Shown here: in pieces, positions 1-13,194 of the stretch
Layout: the number at the start of each line of letters is the position of its first letter
Numbering within the stretch: position 1 is the first letter of the stretch
NCBI GenBank assembly: GCA_965153455.1
Contig: OZ234497.1
Coordinates: forward strand, 7,812,001 to 7,876,000
Reading direction: 5' to 3'
Length of the DNA: 64,000 bases
Origin: Sphagnum compactum
Taxonomy: Eukaryota; Bryophyta; Sphagnopsida; Sphagnales
Made by a program: the position numbers and the translations under genes
The notes under the pieces: generated by a model
What the model was told of the DNA's origin: nothing
What the model saw: the letters and a program-made list of their open reading frames with translations, nothing else
Database searches by the model: none

Positions 1-3000
1 TCTCATGTATAGGAAGATAGAACAGCTCAAGGCTGTTTTCAGGTTCCCCATGTGATAAGGCTTGAACCAAGTCAGAATTTGGGAAAACCTTGGGAATTTA
101 GTTCCAATAATGCAAAATCGCCAATACTCAAATTAGGCAACAAAAACTACTAGGTCAACAATCACAAGAAATGGTGATCATTAGCGCATGAAGAACCGAA
201 AGAATATCCTATTACAATGAATGGCACTAGAATCAAAACTACTATGGCTAATAATTCTATCTATAAGTGTGGTAAGTGGCTTCAGTAGTTCCTAGCAAAA
301 AATCCAACCTGGACCTCTTAACCTTTCTATGGAATAAAACACCACTAAATGGAAATGCTTTAACACACAATTGTCACTATCAAATGATGTCACCTTAGGT
401 AGGATCGATAGATGATGTCACCTTCAATAGTGTTATTCCATCAATAAAACCAAAAAAACTCATTTTGTAGTAGGTAAAGTGCTTACTACTTATTCTAACA
501 CAATATTCAAAATATTTTATTCTAAACACACATGCATAAAGTTGTCATCTTTCTAGAATTCAAATTTTAGCACAGCTCCAGTTTGACGTAATTTTTCATC
601 TCATACAACCAAAATCTCCCTTATGTTTGAACAATGTTCAAGCACATTCATAAACACAAGGATTCAACATATCATGCCAATGTATTGTGAATTAATCTTG
701 CTTGACTTGAAGCCACTAATTAAAGGAGCGGGTATGCACAAACCCCGACACAATTCACATACAACTATTCAATGGAAATTGTTATGATCACCAACATTTT
801 TGGATGAGTAATTTGAGACACCAATGCAAGTAGAATAAGAGCTATTGTTCAAGTTATTTAACACCTAGATGTTGTGTGACAAACATGTTTCATGATACCA
901 CTTGTTTTCACAATTATATGAACCAATACCTTCAATTCAATAGGTATTCTAATTATGGAACCTCGCATGTTTGATGTTAGTTCACTCAAATAATTTGGGT
1001 TGAAACAACATATATATAATTTCGGCAATCTTCAAAGGGCAATTCCAAAAAAGACAATCCTTCACTAATTGACATTCCTAGTCATTGTCCTTGTATTTTA
1101 GAAATAATGGAAGGATTAATGTTTAATGAGGAAAATTGGACAACAATTGTGGCTAGTTTCTTTTAACAAGTTGTGGCTAATAATAATCAACATTGCTTAG
1201 AATGTTTATTCATTTGTTCAACTTCACTTGGTAAGCAAGAAACAAATAAAAGGATCCAAATATACTATTGAAGAGGATCTCAACTAACAAATAACATGCT
1301 TGCAATCATTGTAACAAGTAATTAGTACCAAAAGACTATTATATCTTGGAGCTTTGTGAATTGAATTTGCCATAACTCGAAAAGTTTAAAATAATTTGGA
1401 TGAAGACATTGAGGAGCTTGACAAGTTACATATTCAATTTGTTTCAAATAAACAAATGTAAAACCTATCAAAAAGCCAAATAGTAATGTGATCAGCTAGA
1501 ACTTGATAAAGCGATGATTCGATGGGATTATGCTAATATGGAAGGTTTGCATGTATTGCAAACCAAAGACATTAATGATGTACGAATTGCACACTAAACT
1601 TGTCCACTTAACTAGTGATCTCAATTTTGAAAAGGACTAATTGGAGGAAAAGTTCACATAATATCAACATCAATACATGTACAAACATTGATCAACAATT
1701 TATATATGGTCATTGACAAAATGAATAGATCCATACATTCAACACACTAGCTTAAGGAGTTTAATCAAATCCTACTTGAAAACACATTTTGAACCCTACA
1801 ACTATCGTTATCACCAATAACAAAAAAATTAAGAATTGGTGGAATTTCATTCAAAACACGGTGTAATGAAACATTAATAACACTTTAAACGAGTTGATGT
1901 ATTGATACAGGATGCATCTATATGGATGCATATCATAAGTTTGTGTGTGGATCCCACCCACCCAACTCCAAATGTACAAGTTTTTTAATCACCATGGAGG
2001 AGAAGTAGGACCTACTTAGCATAGTGTCACCAAAACACATGGAACCAACATGTCATCACCACTAATTTAACGGGGGTTTCATGTTCACCATCCAACATTC
2101 ATGGTGGACTTAACTTAACAAGTGATTAAAAGGGATACAACAATAGCTTCAACATGTATTTGTTGAAATTGGAATTGAACATGAACTATAATTTGTTGTT
2201 ACCCAAACATACCCATTAGATGTTTAACATGTTTAAATGAAGTACAAGTCCCACAAAAGGTGAATCAACATTAGTTTTTAGTTCCAAGTTCAACTTGTTT
2301 TACTTAACAATTATTTATTTATCTTTAAAACTTGGATTTCAAGGATATAATTTAGTTTAAACATGTAGGACAGGGGTGGGGTTTGTTAATTGGGTAGGAT
2401 ACTAATGATTTAGTGGTGCCACTAGTTATTAGTTAATTTAATTAGAACTTGTTCTAAATTACTAGTTAGAACTTGTTATTAATTAGTTTACCAACTATAT
2501 GTTGTTACTAGTTAAATCTAGTTAATTTTGAATTCAACTTTATACAAAGGCAACACAAATTGCCTTAATCCATTGCCTTCTTAATTTTTATACATGAATG
2601 ACTAATAAAATTCTAATTGTGTTTTTTTTTTTCTTTTTTGGTATCTTGTGTTGCAAGCTTGAATTGTGTTCAGCAAGGTTTCAACAAGTTGTAAATACCT
2701 ATTTTTTATTATTTACTCCTCTTCTTGTAGCCTATAACTTATTTGTTTGTATAAACAAATAAAAAATATGACAAATCTCTGATAAGTCAAAAGGAAAAGG
2801 AGGGGCATATTCCTTTTACCATCCATGCAAACATGTTAAAACATTAATTAAACAACATAATACAATAAGGGGGAGAACTCAACTTTGTCTCATAACAATT
2901 AACAAACTTAGCAAGACTATTTTACCTAAAATAATTTAAATACCTTGCATAACTACATGTACATTAGTAAATACATTTTAACTTAAGGGGTGTAATAATA

Positions 3001-6000
3001 TAAAAATGGGGTCACATGAAAATGTTGCTCTAATTTATTGGGCAGTATGTTGTGGTGTTGAATCACACAATACCATAGCTATAAATTTATGTTAAATATG
3101 TTAACCTCAATAAGGGCTTGTTTACATTCACATCCTATGTTAGATGTTTATTTGTTGGTTGTACATTCAAGGTTGTGACATATTAGTTGTACCTTTCATT
3201 AATTGGGATGTGTGTTTAGTTTGTTGTGTCCTTTTGTGTTGGGGATTAGAATACCTTCCATTTGACTATGAACATAAATCTAATTCTAATAAATCAACTA
3301 TGTATTGCATTAGGGTTTATGTCTAATAAGGTCCTGAGAAGGAAGCATTTGACTAGCGATGGATGTCTATTCACATGGAGTTCACTATATTCACTATGAA
3401 TTAGGTATATTCTATATAGTTCATTTGATTAGCGATGGACGTCATTCATATAAAATGTGAATTATATATCATTCATTCATTATATAAACAAATGAACTTT
3501 CTTCTTTTATTTTTTACATTATATATCAATCTCTAATATTTATGTTAATTTCCTTTTTTTCTTGTAGGTTTATTCGCAAATATAAAATGCCCTCCAAATA
3601 TATTAGGAAATTTTCAAATGTTTTATGATTAGTTTACATATTGATCCTTGTTATAGTGGGGTTGGTTTTTTTGAAGTATCTCCCACTACCCATTGGTTGG
3701 TTGAACTCATAAGTACTTGCAAGGTGGTCATGAATTTTAACCATTTAGGCTATTGGCTTAATATTGCAAAAGATCATAGTGAAAATTCTTCTATTAATTG
3801 TTAGTATCGACAACATTACAAACCAATTAGATATATATTTTAGAAGGTGGTGGATAAAATGTCTTAAGAACACTATAGACTTGCCATTTTTTACCAAGGT
3901 GGTATCTACAATTCGGTTCTAATAGTTCAAAAATATGTTGTGTGTTTCTCATGTCCTTTATTTAGTTGGTTTCAAGGCTACTCAAATGTTGGCAATTCCT
4001 TTATGGTAATGGTTTCTTAGTCAATTCAAGAACATAGAAATATTTTTTCCAAGACTTTAGTTTATCTTCTTCTATGTGAGTGTTATGCCTCTATTTGCTA
4101 AGATTTAACAAGGTTTAAAATTTGCATTTTCATAACATTTTTATGTAGGAATCAATTTCTATATTTTCCAACTTTCAACTTGGATCACCATGTACATTGC
4201 ATATGTCTTCAACGAAACATGGGCTATATGCTTGGAAAAAATGGTTTTAGTTATAGTTATAGTTTGGAACATTTTTTCTGAGGTTAGGGTCAAGGGTGCT
4301 TGTTTAAATTATTAAAGTAAACACAATGTGTGCATTTTGTTAGAATAAAATGGATGCATGATTATGAAAGGAAAAATGGCCTTCTTTTTGTCCATGAGTC
4401 ATGTGATGAAACTTTTTACAGAAATTTTCCTTGTTTTGTGGATGATAATTTTATTAATATCATGTGATGCAATTGTTGGAAAGATTATTAAATATTAAAA
4501 AAAATTGCACTTGTGAACAATATTTTGTTAAAAAAGTTTGAACTTTTGCGAGATTGTTTCACCTTAACACACGAGAAGAAATTTGAGGATATTCAACCAT
4601 CCTATTTGTGATTATATGTGAGTATGTGTTGTTTGTGACTACTTTTGCAACTAGTTACCAACTTCACCAAATTTGGGGAAGGTTTGCAACTATACTGCAA
4701 CTAATGTGTGATTACTATCTTTTTCACTTTCCTATGTGAATGCTTCTAAGATTATATTCACCCATAAATAAGCCCCCACGGCCCATTAATTACACATGTA
4801 ACCAAAATTTAGTCATATGTAGCCATAAATATGTACATAATGCATAGATATTCGAGTTTATACAATTAAAAGCCCTACTTAGACTATAATAAATATTTAT
4901 TATGAACATTATCAACATATTTGTAAGGTTTAATGTAAAATTTTTGTGAAAAATTACATTAAGGGCATATTAAAGGTGTAAAAAATTAAAAAAAAATCTA
5001 TTATTTTTTCTGATCAATAAATATGATGCAATTAATTAATATCGAATAATTATTTAATTGATGGTTTATATTTTTACACTTGGGATTAATATTACTAGAA
5101 TTTTAAATTATTAATATTAACTAGTTGAAATATAATATTAAATTATTTGAAATTAATATTCATAATTATTTATTTATTCATTTAAATTAAGGACAAGTTA
5201 ATAAACTAGACCTAGTCATTAATCATTTGATATTTAATATTTAATAATAAACATATTATTACGATTTGCTAAATATTGGTCATAAGTAAATATTAATTAA
5301 TTGACTATTTTATTGCATGATTTTGAATTATATATTATTAAAATTTTAGATTATTAATATTAACTCATTATTAATTAATATCAATTAATTAGTAACTAAT
5401 ATTCAATTAATATTTATAATTTATTTAGTCATTAAGATTAAATATTGTTTAATAAGCTAAAACTAATTATTAACTGATTGATATTACATATTACAAGTTT
5501 TTTTTAAATGGCATCGATGTTCATGTTTAACATCTCCATGTGTCACCTATTACCAAGTACTAGAATTGATAGGGTATTTTGATTATTCAATTTTAGAGGA
5601 GAGCCTAACTATCCCCCCTCCCCCCCCAAAAAAAAATTTAAAATTTAAAAAAAAAATTGCCATATCATTTCAACTTATAAAATTCTGAAAAATGTTGTGA
5701 TTGCCTTGATCTAACATTAAAGTGTGTCAAATGCATGCAATACTTGAACTAATAGCTTAACAATTGCATTTAATATTTGATAGGGTGAATCTATGTAATA
5801 AACTTGAAGGAAAAAAAAGGTTTCTAAAGTTTGCTTACGAATAAGTTTGTATGACCTTATTATTTGAAATTACCTATTTATGTTTGCTTTAACAACAACA
5901 ATCTATGGATTACTGATATCACAAAACTAAAGGTGCATGCTAAGTTTTGCACATTATTAATGTAGTTAGGAACTTTCCAATCTAGAAGGGTCTAGGTTAA

Positions 6001-8150
6001 TGACATCAAGGTGTTGTAACATCCACACTAACACAAATCATGATTCCATTCCACTGTGCATTCCTTCCAACATCCACCCCACATTGAGTGGGAAAGTCCA
6101 CTTTGGCAAAACCTAATGTGAATGTATTTTAATATTGATTCCAAAAAATAAATAAAAATTTAATGCATGATGTTTGATTAAGTGTATTTTTGTTGTTCAT
6201 GTGCAAAATCACCACATTTAAAAGTAATCACAATTGGTTGATGATCATAAGTTATTTCAAATAATTAATTGGTCTTTTTGGGGGCCCCTTTGGAGAAAAA
6301 AATAATTATTTTACTAATGATAACTATGAACATATTGCTCTAAGTGCATGCACCTAACCAACAATTTCTTTTCAGATGAAAATTTCCTAGCTTCTTGATA
6401 TGTTTGATACATTTTGTTACTTGGTCAAACATGGTTTTGAAGTCAAACCACTTGCCTTAATCATGTAGTTATGAGCCTTGTGACATGACTTAGTTATGTA
6501 GTCACAAACTCAGCTAAGTTGTGTTACATGACTAAAGACACAACTACATGACAAAAATTTAATCATATTTTTAAAATGTCCAAATCATGGATGTTGAGTT
6601 TTGGTGTAATGATATTTCAATGCCCTTTGCAATCAAATTTAATATTCTGAGTTCAAGAATATAAGAAATCAAATAATCTAGGATCATTTTAAAAACATTG
6701 TTCCCATTTTTCATCTTAACAAAAAACACAAAAACATGTTAGGTCCTTCTGTACTACATGATGACACACAACAAAGTTCCAAGAAGATTGGCATTGACAT
6801 TACTCCCCATGCAATGTTTCAATGTATGTCATCAATGCCAATGTGCCAAAAGACACATGTAAAAGGGGTTTGCATGTTTGTTTACAACATTTGGATATGA
6901 ACATGTGGCTTTCACTATAAGTGTATGTGAGGAATGCCACATCATTTGCATGACATGGCCATTAGTTTTCATTTGCTAATTTGTGCAAAAAACCCATATA
7001 ACTATTGCCCCTATCCCATTGTGCTCCCATACCCAATTTAAAAAATAAACCATGCTTCATGGAACATCGACCAAAAAGTTGTGGGTACCTTGTGACAAAG
7101 TAGAATGGTTGAGCTCTTTTGGATTGATTAGAAAATCCATCAAACTAAACAAAATGTGTCTTTGGAATAAAACATTAAGTGGTTGAATGTACTCATAATG
7201 TTACATGAACATACTATCATGATGCATGTCGTCAAAAGTATAAGAATTAATTTTTTGAAAGAAAATTGGCCTACAAATCGCTAAATTCTTCCCGAAATGT
7301 TGGAAATGTACCCTTGAATGGCAACAATAAAAGGCATAAGGAAAAATAACTTGGGGACACATTCCTTAATTTCATGAACTGGGAAAAAAAGGATGTATAG
7401 GAACTTCGAGACGGGGATTAGGGAAAGTGACAAGTTCACAAGCACCTCATAAACAAAGCATATGCACAAGCCATACAATGTGAATGGTTAATGCAAATGG
7501 AACCAACTTTGGGTCGCAAACTTGCTTTGGACTCATTACATTCACATAACCAAGACTTGGGAAAAAGCCATCACCTCCTCCCTATAGTAAGTATACTTTG
7601 GATCATATGGACTACATTGAAATCATTTTTTTCCTGGGATTTTGAAGTTATGAATCTTGTGATTTGTAGGCTCATAACTTCCTCATGTGAAATCTAATTG
7701 AAAAACTTCCAATTACAAAATTTTAGCCCTTGATGAAATGTTTTCTAACTTTTGAATTACACATTTTCATCAAATCATTGACTCTTGTTTTCACATTTTA
7801 GTGGTTAGGAATCAAATTGTTAATTTGATTCTTAGACCCTTTTTTTGGCCGTGTAACTCTTATTTTATAACTCCAAATGGAAAATATGATTTCACTTTTG
7901 ATATCTACATTTCAATAATTTTCAATGATATGAAGAATTTTTAATTTGGAAGTGGTTTTAATAAGATTTTAAATTATGTTTAAAAAAATATCAAAGCACA
8001 TAAATTTCTACTTTTTCTTTCATGTTTCACATGATAATAAAAATGATCTCTCCCACATATTAATCCTATGTTTGATTGAAGTTTTATTATATACTTTTTT
8101 GATATATATTAAATAAATTCTTGGTTAGAATAATCATATAGTGGGTCAAA
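1..8150. other. AT-rich intergenic DNA without a recognisable gene
   Basis: Only short open frames without family features occur on either strand. The stretch is strongly AT-rich with homopolymer runs. I see no tRNA, rRNA or transposase motif in it. About 5030-5500 is an especially AT-rich block built from variations on ATTAATATT, most simply a decayed simple repeat. Confidence 0.7.
5030..5500. repeat. AT-rich degenerate simple repeat
   Basis: The block is made almost wholly of A and T, with ATTAATATT, TTATTAATA and TAATTATTTA recurring in both orientations at irregular spacing. No clean period is visible, so it is described as low-complexity DNA rather than a true satellite. Confidence 0.5.
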
Positions 8151-8159
8151 ATTATACGA

Positions 8160-8790
8160 AACCTTAACCCTAAATGCAATAGCCATATTCAAGTTCATTT
8201 CAAAATAACTCATAGGTGAATAAGGTAAAACCTACAATGAAAGGGCAACCTTAAATGTTATACCCACATGTAAGGTCGCTTTGAAATACCCAATATGTAG
8301 TTTGGGTGCGCCTTTGAATGAAGACCAAGGCCTAGATGCAATACCTATATGCAAGTTCATACTGAAATAATCCATAGGTGATTGAGTCAAACCTTATGTG
8401 AAGACCCTAAACCCTAAATGCAATACCCGCATGTAACATCATTTCAAAATAACAAATAAGTGCTATGGGTACCCAAAATATGTCTTTTTATATACCTAAA
8501 TTAATTATTATTCTGAATTAATTTTATGACAAAATGTAAGTTTTGCAATGAATGAAAAAAACCAGCAACTATTATGGGACCTATATGCGGGTATTGCAAG
8601 GAATGTTAAAAAAACCCAACGAATACCATGGGACCCATATGCGGGTATTGCAACTATTTGTGGCCCATATGCGAGTATTGCAAGGAATGCAAAATGCCAT
8701 CGGCTATTATGGGACTTTTATGCGGGTATTGCAATGAATGCAAAATGCATGCGGCTATTTCAGGATTTATTTGCGGGTATTGCATATTTG
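8160..8790. repeat. Two facing minisatellites sharing an inverted core
   Basis: Between about 8160 and 8475 there are four diverged units of roughly 75-85 bp, each with a core like TGCAATACCCATATG followed by AAGTTCATTTCAAAATAA. Between about 8575 and 8790 there are five copies of ATATGCGGGTATTGCA, which is the reverse complement of the same core, followed by AGGAATG. The Cys-rich open frames over the second array (CGYCNECK-like) come from translating the repeat and are not treated as a protein. Confidence 0.65.
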
Positions 8791-9038
8791 AAAATCACCT
8801 TATGGAATTTATAATAGAAAATGATGTAAGTATTATATGTTTAAAATGTGTGTATTGTTTTAAAACTCTTCAGGTGATGTGAGTCCTATTATATTAGATG
8901 TAAGTGTTGCACAATGTTCATTTTGATCTTTGGTTTGATTCTTACATCTCAAGTACTAAGAAAATTAGACAAAGAAGACATATGATTAACCATATACCCA
9001 TAAAACAAGTGTGAGTAGAAGATATTATTTGACCAAAG

Positions 9039-9348
9039 CTAGTTTTGGGAATGGTGACAGTGTTTTGCAACAGCTACCAGGTTTTTCCACTCGCATTGTG
9101 CTTTGGCACGAGCGCGACTAGCAACCTTTTGATCATTCCGCCTTTGCACAGCCATTGCATTTCCCAAAATGCGAGCATTCATTTTGGGATGGTCTTGATG
9201 TCGAGGACCTCCTGCAGAAGTTGAAGGCCTCCCAGGTTTGGCCTTTTCTGTCACCAAGCCATGCACCTCCTTCAAATGCTTGGTCAACAACCATTTGGCA
9301 CAATATGCGATAGTGCAAGTGCCAACTTTGCACTTCCATTTCGACCCA
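9039..9348 (-). pseudogene. C2H2 zinc-finger protein fragment, probably from a repeat element
   Basis: On the minus strand one frame reads through a single C2H2 finger, C-x4-C-x12-H-x4-H (CKVGTC...TKHLKEVH), then a basic Gly/Pro segment (KAKPGRPSTSAGGPRHQDH) and a segment ending KAQCEWKNLVAVAKHC before a stop at 9039. There is no convincing start: upstream in the same frame the sequence soon loses coding character. No partner exon is evident nearby. The unit resembles the DNA-binding part of a mobile-element or domesticated protein, but no transposase is present, so identity is open. It may be a dead fragment. Confidence 0.4.
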
Positions 9349-9444
9349 ACCTTCGTTCATTCTTTGTCCTTCCGAGCCAAATTAGGTGGACAAAGAAGTG
9401 TAAGTGGCTGAGGAGCCTGGTCAAATTCAAGTTCCGGACCTAAA

Positions 9445-10750
9445 CAAAAAAATGAGAGATCAAAACACAGAATGCAGGTATTACAAAACATAAAATCACA
9501 TAATCACATATTACTCCTATAAACATGAATTGTTTTCAGGTATTGCAATAGAAAAATTTTGACAAAAAAAATCCCGCACGTTCCAACAAATGATGGAAGG
9601 TGCAGATATAATTAAACTTGAAGAAACTTGCCGTCGCCTTCTTCGCTGCGCTGCGCTGCAGTACAGCTTTAGGTCCAGGCTCACTCTCGCTCGACGGCTC
9701 TGGAGCTCTGGCGATGGAATGAGGGTGGGAGGGGGTGGTAGGTGGTAGGTAGGAGGGGGGAAAATTTTGGGGTAGAGAAGAGGTGGAAAAAAAAAATACA
9801 TGCGGGCAGGGAGGAGGGGATTTTTGTTCATCCGCAAAACGGCTTTAACGGGCTCATCCGCAACTGGTGCATTGGTGGCTGCTGGTTCACTCCAGCCCCA
9901 AGTTACTACTAAATGATAGAACATTCTTCACAAGGCTTTCAAATTGGCTTCCCACATTAGATGGTATCCTTTTTCTTCAGCCTTGGGGCCAATACAAGGC
10001 CATAAAGTTCAGTGTTTAATTAGTAACTTGGGGCAGATTGAAAAGAATTTCTTTGGTGTCTATTTCAGCCTTGACTCCTAGTGTAAAAAGTCCTTGGGGC
10101 TGATTTCAACTTTTGCACCAATAGGAATGCTTGATTTGAGTTGAAGATCAGCCTTGACTGCTAGTGTAAAGTGGGCCTAAGAGCAGTTCCACAGGTACTG
10201 GGTATATGGGCCTGAACATTGAATTTTGACTCAGGACAGTGGCTTTGGGCTTGGAGATTTTCCCTGAGAATACCAAGGCAGGCAAAAGGCTCAGCCAAGG
10301 ACAATACCCCCTGTTGATTGTTAGATAGAAATGTTAGAAAGGTGGTTGGTCCAAGTGGGTTGCTAATAGCTATTATTGGTTACTGATCATTTGTAGTGTC
10401 AGTTTTAGTTTGGGCTTGGGAAAAAAAAGAAAAGAGAAACTAATCCTGGTTTTGGGAAATATTGTGTTCCATTGCCATATACACAGAGCCCTTATGGTGC
10501 TGCTCTAAGGATGATTTTAGCTACAACAGAAGGTGTCTTTGCATTTCAAGTGATTTCACTACATTTTGAATGAAGTCACTAGTTTAAATAAATGGAGACT
10601 AAGTTGAAAAGTAATGAATTCACTGATTTAATGAAGGGGAACCAGTGAACTGCACTCACATTTTTTCTAATAATTAGAAACAAACACAAAGTGTTTTTGT
10701 AGCTTCGTACCAGTGTAGGTGCTGGTTTGGTCGAGGTGTAACTATACCAG
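9445..10750. other. Non-coding stretch with purine-rich and short repeated segments
   Basis: No gene is recognised. 9720-9830 is G- and A-rich, which gives a proline-rich open frame on the minus strand (9517-9924) that looks compositional. The phrase CAGCCTTGACTCCTAGTGTAAA recurs in slightly changed form near 10067 and 10150, the trace of a small duplication. Confidence 0.5.
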
Positions 10751-10789
10751 GCACAAAGACTATGAGTGGTGCCATGGCCTTGGGATGTG

Positions 10790-11110
10790 TGGCCACAGCA
10801 TGCGAGGGTGTGAGTTTGTAGTTCCAATGTGGAACAATGCAGCTACCTCTTGGAACTGCTGCTGGCTCCAGGTACCTTTACCGGTCGCCATTTCAATCAC
10901 AGTGCAGGCAACATTATTAGCTTGCCAGTTATGACCCGTCTGACGAATGACCTTCTCAGGAGCCATCCAGTAAGGGGTGCGTTTCATGGACTTCGGCTTC
11001 AGAAATGGTTGCAAGTTTAACCACGTTTTTGGATGCACCAAAGTCTGCAAAGCTTGATACATCCCTTGTTATCAACTGGGATGTTTGCCCCCTTTGATTG
11101 ATGTGACGAT
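10790..11110 (-). pseudogene. Decayed MAPKKK (ANP/NPK1-like) kinase-domain fragment
   Basis: Minus-strand translation gives, in order, [11 protein letters not shown] (catalytic-loop side, compare GANILVDNKGC), then after a frame change [13 protein letters not shown] (activation segment and APE motif), [23 protein letters not shown] and [14 protein letters not shown]. This order and wording are those of plant MAPKKKs of the ANP/NPK1 class, which phosphorylate MAPKKs. The DFG region is lost at a frameshift near 11020-11060, a residue is inserted in APEKVIR, the 'DIWS' segment is missing and a Q is added before QFQEVAA. Subdomains VIb to IX lie together without introns, suggesting a retrocopy. 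It cannot encode a working kinase. Confidence 0.8.
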
Positions 11111-11164
11111 GCTAATTTGCAACCCTTGTGGCCAAAGTTGTAGCATTTACTAGTAACTTGGGGC

Positions 11165-11245
11165 CAGACAAAAAACCAAAAATGCTCAAAATGCTCAATC
11201 GTGCAGACAAAAATGCTCAAAATGCTCAAAATGCTCAAAGGAGTC
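11165..11245. repeat. Short tandem repeat of AAAATGCTC
   Basis: The 9-bp unit AAAATGCTC is repeated about six times in two groups separated by a short spacer (TCGTGCAGAC). It lies just upstream (in minus-strand sense) of the kinase pseudogene and has no obvious coding role. Confidence 0.6.
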
Positions 11246-12289
11246 AAAAGGCTCTTGCAGTAAAACACCATTAGGCCCACTTTAGACGAGGGTCCAGGGG
11301 TCCCATTTCCTAGGAAACAATTTGGACTCATGTGAAGCAAATTGAATCCTTGAGTTGGAGTGTACCTGGGTCCCTAGACCGATTCTTGGTTCTCCAAATC
11401 ACCAGCTCTCCTTTTAGCACTGTGTTTTGGTCTCAACCAATGGATTTTCCCTCCAAAACAGGTGCGGTATTAGCCTCACAATTTGCCACTTTTTGGTCTT
11501 GGACCCTCGTCAAAAGGCCTTGGGACCAATTTAAAGCTTTCAACCAATAAGATTGCTTGAATTTATTGGTCCCTGGACCTTGGACCGTCTAAAGTCGCCC
11601 TTAGTTCACAACATGTTTTTCCAGAATTTGTTTAGAGTGCACACATATATACCTCTGCACCAGTTTTTTTCTTTTTTTTCTATTTTGTGATTTGTAAACT
11701 TGGTCAAAAAATTTCCATTTTTTGAGCGTTTTTTTCTCGAATTCACACTATTAAAAGGAATTTTCCCAATTTCTTCAAAAAAATTTGTAGTCACAGTGCG
11801 AAAATTCACCAAGAAAAATCACTGCTCTGTACAGAATTTCTTTTGTTTTCCCACTCCGGATTTATTTGCTATGACTGTCCATGTAATTTTTCCTTGTTTG
11901 TCGATTTAGAGACCCTGATTTTGTCTAAGATCATCTCCACCCCAAAAAACTGCAAACAACTCCTTATGTGAAAATACAATAGTGTTTAATGATCATTCTC
12001 CCCACCTGCAACCGTGATAAAAGTCCAACTCAAAGACCATTTATGTCTTTATCTGGGCAAGTATTAGTCACCGTCCAAATCCATAGTAGAAAAAAGCTTT
12101 TAAAGGGGTTAAAATGACCACTGCAAAATCGACATAAAATACAGAAGCGGAGCATGAGTAATGCTATCATGCTGCAAGCCGTGTTTGCAGGTGTGGGGGT
12201 GGAGATGCTCTTCGAAGGACGCTGCATGTATGTATAATGTTTTGAAGCTGCCCCCAAAAACTTTGGGATTTTCACCAATGTTCTACTGT

Positions 12290-12560
12290 AGTAGGCCAGG
12301 TTCACCCAACCAAGGCAAAGTGACCCCCACATTGGGATCATGGTAAAAACCACAAAGCTCATTTAAATTGCCCATAATTATTCTAAATAGGTATAAATAT
12401 CATTTCCCTACTACACTAAATCAGGTTCCCAAAGTCCAAATCTATAAATTTTGGGGCCTAATATGGCCATTTAAATGGGTTTTGGGAGCTTTTACAGTGA
12501 TCCCAATGTGGGGGTCAATTCATCCTGCCCGGTTGGCCCAAGGCCCAATTAATCATGCAT
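12290..12560. repeat. Foldback (inverted-repeat) element
   Basis: Two arms face each other. The left arm near 12305-12375 reads CCAACC...GTGACCCCCACATTGGGATCA..GTAAAA...CATTTAAAT. The right arm near 12470-12545 is its imperfect reverse complement (ATTTAAATGG...TTTTACAGTGATCCCAATG...GGTTGG). They flank roughly 95-100 bp of AT-rich DNA. The arms are about 70-80 bp each. No transposase is present, so this would be a non-autonomous element if it is mobile DNA. Confidence 0.6.
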
Positions 12561-12644
12561 TGCCTGCAACATGAGCTCTGGCAGAGCGCCTCAATGACGC
12601 ACTGGGTGAAATCAGCCAACAGCAGCAAAAGTGTGGATGAATCA

Positions 12645-12905
12645 TTTTTTGGGTCAGTTTTGAGATATAGCCCAAGTGGCTATCATCGGTAGGAAGATTT
12701 AATCAGATTTGGCTATGAGCTAAATACGGCATTAAATTTTTAAAAACTTATTTCTCTTGTTTTTGGCTACCTATTGGAAACCATGTAAGGAAATTTGAAG
12801 ATTTTTCTTTGAATTTGGTTGAATTTCGGCTACTGAAAATCTCAAAAAGCATTTGATTTTAGCACTGTTTAAAATTATGACTTAGCTTATTTTCGGCTAT
12901 AGTTT
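12645..12905. repeat. Dispersed repeat, copy 1 (copy 2 at 25010-25320)
   Basis: The segment begins TTTTTTGGGTCAGTTTTG, continues through AGTGGCTATCAT and CAGATTTGGCTA, and later CTACCTATTGGAA. The same succession of words occurs near 25010-25320 with substitutions and indels, showing an old dispersed repeat family. No coding capacity is seen. Confidence 0.6.
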
Positions 12906-13194
12906 TTTTTGGTAAAAGAGAGGTCGGTGTGTGGATGTGAACAAAAGTCATGATGATAATCATGGAGGAGCCCAGAGGGAAAAAGTAAAGCGTGTTTGAC
13001 AAGTCTCAAGCTGACATTGCATATTCCATCCTCAATTATGAGAAGAAAATAGAGACATGTGTTCCACAAAAGAAAGTAATGAATTGTTCAGTGGCTAAGA
13101 AATCGGTAAAGCGCGGATGCTACAGTCTCCAGAGTCAGGGGGCAAAACTCTTCTACAAGTTTCTGGGGGAGGAGAAAACGAAGAAGAAGAATCG

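Noticed and set aside
8548-8882. Cys-rich frames resembling zinc knuckles (CGYCNECK)
   Set aside because: They translate a non-coding minisatellite; three frames are open at once and spacing of Cys follows the repeat, not a fold.
9517-9924. Minus-strand 135-codon proline-rich frame
   Set aside because: It lies over G/A-rich DNA with homopolymers and has no family motif or start context.
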